From Candidatus Omnitrophota bacterium (GTDB taxonomy: Bacteria; Omnitrophota; Koll11; Aquiviventales; Aquiviventaceae), in NCBI GenBank assembly GCA_016196415.1, contig JACPXS010000103.1:1-7949 (forward strand): DNA of 7,949 nt, given 5' to 3'. Of this stretch, positions 5,564 through 7,949 are shown piece by piece. The translations under genes were made by a program, and so were the position numbers. The notes below the pieces were generated by a model, which was not told the origin of the DNA, did no database searches, and was given only the letters and a program-made list of their open reading frames with translations. The stretch's first letter is position 1; each line of letters starts with the position of its first letter.

Positions 5564-6144
5564 GTCCAGCGCAGCGGCGGGTGATCCTCGCCTCGGCCAG
5601 CCCCCGGCGCCGCGCGCTGCTGACATCGCTGGGCGTGCGCCATCGGGTCGTCGTCCCGCGTGTCGAGGAGGCTGACCACAATAGCCTGCCGCCCGCTGCG
5701 CTGGTCAAGCACAACGCGCAGCTCAAGGCCAAGGCCGTGGCGGACAAGGTTTCCGGTGGAATCGTGCTGGGCGCCGACACCATCGTCGTGCTCGGAGGGC
5801 GCATCTTCGGCAAGCCCCGCAACGCCCAGGCTGCGGCGCATATGCTGCGCCAGTTGGGAGGCAGGACTCATACCGTCTACACGGGGGTGTGCCTGTTGGA
5901 CCCTCGCCGGCATCGGCGGTTTGTCGCGGTCTCGACGACCCGCGTTACGCTTCGCCGCCTCTCCTCAGCCGCGATTCGGCGGTATCTTCGGGGGGCCGCG
6001 CCGTGGGACAAGGCCGGCGCCTACGCGGTTCAGGAGTGGGACCACATGGTCGTGGACGATATCCGCGGCTCCCTCTCCAACGTGATCGGGCTGCCGCTGC
6101 ACCTCGTTGAGGAGGGGCTCCGCCAGTTGGGCGCGCGGGCATGA
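5560..6144 (+). CDS. maf: Maf family nucleoside triphosphate pyrophosphatase
   Basis: 194 residues from GTG 5560, the usual Maf length. Motifs in order: LASASPRRR (11-18), GADT with Asp73, FGKPRN with Lys85, THTVYTGV, DKAGAYAVQ (150-158) and GSLSNVIGLPL. The family hydrolyses NTPs to NMP and pyrophosphate; the DKAGAYAVQ form fits the dTTP/UTP (YhdE-like) subgroup, which removes modified or excess pyrimidine nucleotides. GTG 5560 is preferred over ATG 5527 because it gives the GTGA overlap seen elsewhere in this cluster, has GAGG 5 bases upstream, and places the protein start just before the conserved RRVILASAS strand. The ATG would add 11 residues not expected in the family. Confidence 0.92.
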   Translation: MSPAQRRVILASASPRRRALLTSLGVRHRVVVPRVEEADHNSLPPAALVKHNAQLKAKAVADKVSGGIVLGADTIVVLGGRIFGKPRNAQAAAHMLRQLGGRTHTVYTGVCLLDPRRHRRFVAVSTTRVTLRRLSSAAIRRYLRGAAPWDKAGAYAVQEWDHMVVDDIRGSLSNVIGLPLHLVEEGLRQLGARA

Positions 6145-6899
6145 CGCGGATGCCTCGTCTGACGGGATTGCTGCTGTGCTGCTGCCTCAACGGCGCTGCC
6201 GGGGCATGGGCGGCTGAACCGACCGATCCCTGGCTGGCGCGCCGCGAGCGGATGGTCGCCGAGCAGCTCGCCGGGCCGCGGGACGGCCGCGATCCCATCC
6301 AGAACAGCCGCGTGCTCGAAGCGATGCGCATCGTCCCCCGGCACCTGTTTGTCTCCCCGCCGCTGTGGGAGCAGGCCTACGAGGACGGCCCGTTGCCCAT
6401 CGGCCACGAGCAGACGCTTGCTCGGCCGTACATCGTGGCGCTCATGACCGAATTGGCGGACCTCAATCCCGGCGAAAAGGTGCTCGAGATCGGCACCGGC
6501 TCGGGCTATCACACGGCGGTGCTGGCCGCGATCACCGACAAGGTCTTCACCGTCGACATCATGGAGCCGCTGGTCAAGCAGACTCGGGACCGGCTGCGCG
6601 AGCTCGGCATTCATACCGTCGAATTCCGGGTGGGCGACGGCTATCTCGGCTGGCCCGAACGCGCCCCCTTTGATGCGATCATCGTCACGGAGGCGACCCG
6701 GCAGCCGCCGAAGCCGCTGCTTGAGCAACTGGCGCCCGGCGGCCGGCTGGTCGTGCCGATCGGCGGCGAGACGGTCCAGGAGGTGACGGTCCTCACCAAC
6801 ACCCCCTCGGGCATCGAGCACGAGGTCACCCTGCCGGTGCGGTTTCTGCCGATGACCGGCCGCGGGCAGCCGCAGGATCGATCGCCCAGCAGGCCGTGA
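6141..6899 (+). CDS. pcm: Exported protein-L-isoaspartate O-methyltransferase
   Basis: 252 residues. An N-terminal signal peptide (basic MTRMPR, hydrophobic core LTGLLLCCCL, likely cleavage near AWA-AEP at ~24-25) indicates export to the periplasm. The three Cys do not form a lipobox. The mature part is a typical PCMT: RVLEAMRIVPRHLFV, AYEDGPLPIG, SAM motif VLEIGTGSGYHTA (114-126), GDGYLGWPERAPFDAIIVTEA and LAPGGRLVVPIG. It methylates the alpha-carboxyl of L-isoaspartate to repair aged proteins, here presumably periplasmic ones. Odd point: the usual QTISQPY block reads QTLARPY, so the conserved Ser is Ala94. It overlaps the maf stop by 4 nt (ATGA), with no clear ribosome-binding site. Confidence 0.92.
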   Translation: MTRMPRLTGLLLCCCLNGAAGAWAAEPTDPWLARRERMVAEQLAGPRDGRDPIQNSRVLEAMRIVPRHLFVSPPLWEQAYEDGPLPIGHEQTLARPYIVALMTELADLNPGEKVLEIGTGSGYHTAVLAAITDKVFTVDIMEPLVKQTRDRLRELGIHTVEFRVGDGYLGWPERAPFDAIIVTEATRQPPKPLLEQLAPGGRLVVPIGGETVQEVTVLTNTPSGIEHEVTLPVRFLPMTGRGQPQDRSPSRP

Positions 6900-7381
6900 G
6901 CGTGATGGCGGATGACTCCTCTCTCCTGGCCACGCATCGCAAGGCGCTTCGGGACTATCATGTGCTCGAGTCGCTCGAGGTCGGCGTCATGCTGGTCGGC
7001 ACCGAAATCAAGTCGGTGAGGAACAGGCGGGCGAGCCTCGAGGACAGCTTCGCGCGCGTTGAGGACGGGGACGTGATCCTCTATAATATGCACGTCAGTC
7101 ACTACGAGCAGGGCGGACGGTTCAATCCCGAGCCCAAGCGGCCTCGCAAGTTGCTGTTGCATCGTCGCCAGATCGAACGGCTCCACGGATTGCTCACGCA
7201 AAAAGGCCTCACCCTCGTCCCACTCCGCTTGTATCTGAAACATGGATTGGCTAAACTTGAGCTGGCGGTGTGCAAGGGCAAGCGGGTCTATGAAAAGCGC
7301 GACACGATCCGCGAACGGGAAACCGACCGGGAGCTGCGGCGGCTGCTGCGCGATCGGCAGAAGCGCCACGGCGAGGCGTAA
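6896..7381 (+). CDS. smpB: SsrA-binding protein SmpB
   Basis: 161 residues from GTG 6896 (158 if ATG 6905 is used). SmpB binds the tRNA-like part of tmRNA and places it in the empty A site of stalled ribosomes for trans-translation. Family features: GTEIKSVR, LEDSFARV, RPRKLLLHRRQIERL, LVPLRLYLKHGLAKLELAVCKGKRVYEKRDTIRERE, and a basic C-terminal tail of the kind that enters the mRNA channel. GTG 6896 is chosen for the GTGA overlap with pcm; both starts have only weak ribosome-binding sites. The usual Gly of the SxRxGxxxL motif appears as Arg44. Its RNA partner ssrA begins 27 nt after the stop codon. Confidence 0.96.
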   Translation: MSVMADDSSLLATHRKALRDYHVLESLEVGVMLVGTEIKSVRNRRASLEDSFARVEDGDVILYNMHVSHYEQGGRFNPEPKRPRKLLLHRRQIERLHGLLTQKGLTLVPLRLYLKHGLAKLELAVCKGKRVYEKRDTIRERETDRELRRLLRDRQKRHGEA

Positions 7382-7408
7382 TCACGGTGGCGGGAATCAG
7401 GAACATAG

Positions 7409-7838
7409 GGGGGCGATCAGAATCGATTCGAATTCGAGAGCTGTGAGGGGCATGCCGAGGTGGTCAGGAGGCCTCGTCCCGCAAGGGTCCCCGCGCGCAA
7501 GCGTGGGGGAAAACACCTGACAACACCAACAAGTGCCGACGCAAACGTCGTGCCTGACACCGTCGACGGTCTTCTCGCGATGATCGACGGCGGTGTCGCA
7601 GTCGCCGCCTAATCCGCGGCGCCGCGTGACCGGCCAGCCTGCGGGCCGGAGCCACGCGTAGCCAGCAGGCTGGGGCTGTGCGCGCGCCTCTGGCGCATGG
7701 CCTGAGAGAAGCCAGGGGCTGGTCGTGGCGGATCCTGCTCCATCGGATGCGCCATGGCGAGACGCGATGATGGAGCTACGCATGTAGAGGGCTCACGCTC
7801 TTAATCCGAAGACGCGGGTGCAACTCCCGCCGCCTCCA
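7409..7838 (+). ncRNA. ssrA: tmRNA (one-piece)
   Basis: About 430 nt before CCA addition. The 5' GGGGGCG (7409-7415) pairs with CGCCTCC (7831-7837), discriminator A 7838; CCA is not encoded (CTG follows). GATTCGA (7425-7431) is the D-loop signature. AGAGCTGTGAG (7437-7447) pairs with CTCACGCTCT (7792-7801) as helix 2, with one bulge. GCATGCCGAGG (7450-7460) and CTACGCATGTAG (7776-7787) match conserved tmRNA blocks. The T arm is GCGGG-TGCAACT-CCCGC (7814-7830), with G rather than T at position 55. Stem-loops before and after the tag fit pseudoknots PK1-PK4. It rescues stalled ribosomes and tags the nascent peptide for proteolysis. Being longer than the 363-nt E. coli RNA is largely due to a long tag frame. 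A promoter is not evident in the 27-nt gap, so it may be transcribed with smpB or from inside it. Confidence 0.93.
7541..7612 (+). other. tmRNA tag reading frame (about 23 codons plus TAA)
   Basis: The proposed resume codon GCA 7541 is followed by AAC, giving the usual AN start; the frame begins ANVVPDTVDG and ends GGVAVAA before TAA 7610-7612. The Ala-Ala end matches tags recognised by ClpXP/ClpAP. The stop lies in a GGCGG...CCGCC stem, as in helix 5 of other tmRNAs. If the resume codon were GCC 7535 in the same frame, the tag would gain Ala-Asp. Either is much longer than the usual 8-15 residues. Confidence 0.75.
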
Positions 7839-7867
7839 CTGGTTCCGGCCAAAGGCCGGAACCAGTG
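7837..7867 (+). terminator. Strong hairpin after ssrA, likely terminator
   Basis: CACTGGTTCCGGCC (7837-7850) is perfectly complementary to GGCCGGAACCAGTG (7854-7867) around loop AAA. It begins inside the last two bases of mature tmRNA, so it could stop transcription and compete with the 3' acceptor end during processing. There is no T-run. Confidence 0.6.
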
Positions 7868-7937
7868 TCCCGAGACCCGAAGGGTCGAGGGACTTCAATC
7901 GGCCGCTAGGCCGCAAGAGCAACCAAGGCCAAAGGCC
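7867..7937. repeat. Cluster of further small palindromes downstream of ssrA
   Basis: GTCCC (7867-7871) and GGGAC (7889-7893) enclose GACCC-GAA-GGGTC (7874-7886) with a G-A/G-A mismatch between the two stems. CGGCC-GCTA-GGCCG (7900-7913) follows. GGCCAAAGGCC (7927-7937) repeats the core of the terminator hairpin at 7847-7857. No gene is seen from 7868 to the window end. Confidence 0.5.
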
Positions 7938-7949
7938 GAGGGAGTCGAA

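Noticed and set aside
6030..7369. Minus-strand ORFs of 242-263 codons opposite pcm and smpB
   Set aside because: They are shadows of strongly recognised plus-strand genes.
7397..7783. Minus-strand ORF of 128 codons
   Set aside because: It lies almost wholly antisense to the tmRNA gene and has no family features.
7409..7949. Two-piece (permuted) tmRNA
   Set aside because: The 5' acceptor strand and D-loop come before the tag and the T arm and 3' strand come after it, the order of a one-piece tmRNA; ends 7409-7415 and 7831-7837 pair directly.

Overview
This is a GC-rich bacterial window carrying mostly housekeeping and small accessory genes. The tRNA and tmRNA 3' ends lack an encoded CCA. Short repeats with a 7-bp period and an end motif of the type CTAGCAGGxTGCxGAA recur between genes. 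I associate this repeat style and gene mix with Nitrospirota or related environmental phyla such as Methylomirabilota, but no phylogenetic marker here settles it, so the assignment is tentative.

Left part (1-1956). After a structured non-coding stretch comes a long + strand ORF (225-1805). Its conserved part encodes a lipoprotein with a protein-kinase-like fold (Lys, Glu, KDHN and DFG motifs). Its first ~90 codons are made almost wholly of repeats: an array of 7-mers (292-320), a 148-bp element with terminal inverted repeats (319-466) and another 7-mer array (472-499). Inverted copies of the first array follow the gene (1807-1936), so the gene is bracketed by them.

Middle (1957-3782). A gamma-class carbonic anhydrase (+) faces a two-gene minus-strand unit, a small membrane protein followed by a YjbQ/UPF0047 protein sharing one base (TGATG). 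A palindromic GGGGTCTGACCCC element lies between the converging ends. A tRNA-Leu(CAG) lies on the minus strand, surrounded by near-perfect palindromes with 3-nt loops.

Right part (3783-7949). Five + strand genes are joined by four successive 4-nt overlaps: a D-Ala-D-Ala-ligase-like ATP-grasp enzyme, a class I SAM methyltransferase, a Maf nucleotide pyrophosphatase, an exported protein-L-isoaspartate methyltransferase and SmpB. The tmRNA gene ssrA starts 27 nt after smpB, so both trans-translation partners lie in one transcription direction and may share a transcript. The tmRNA appears to encode an unusually long tag of about 23 residues ending VAVAA and has a G at T-loop position 55. Strong hairpins follow it.

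The most interesting signals are the 7-mer repeat system that has remodelled the 5' end of the lipoprotein gene, the family of triloop palindromes, and the unusual tmRNA. I see no phage genes, transposase, CRISPR array or defence system.
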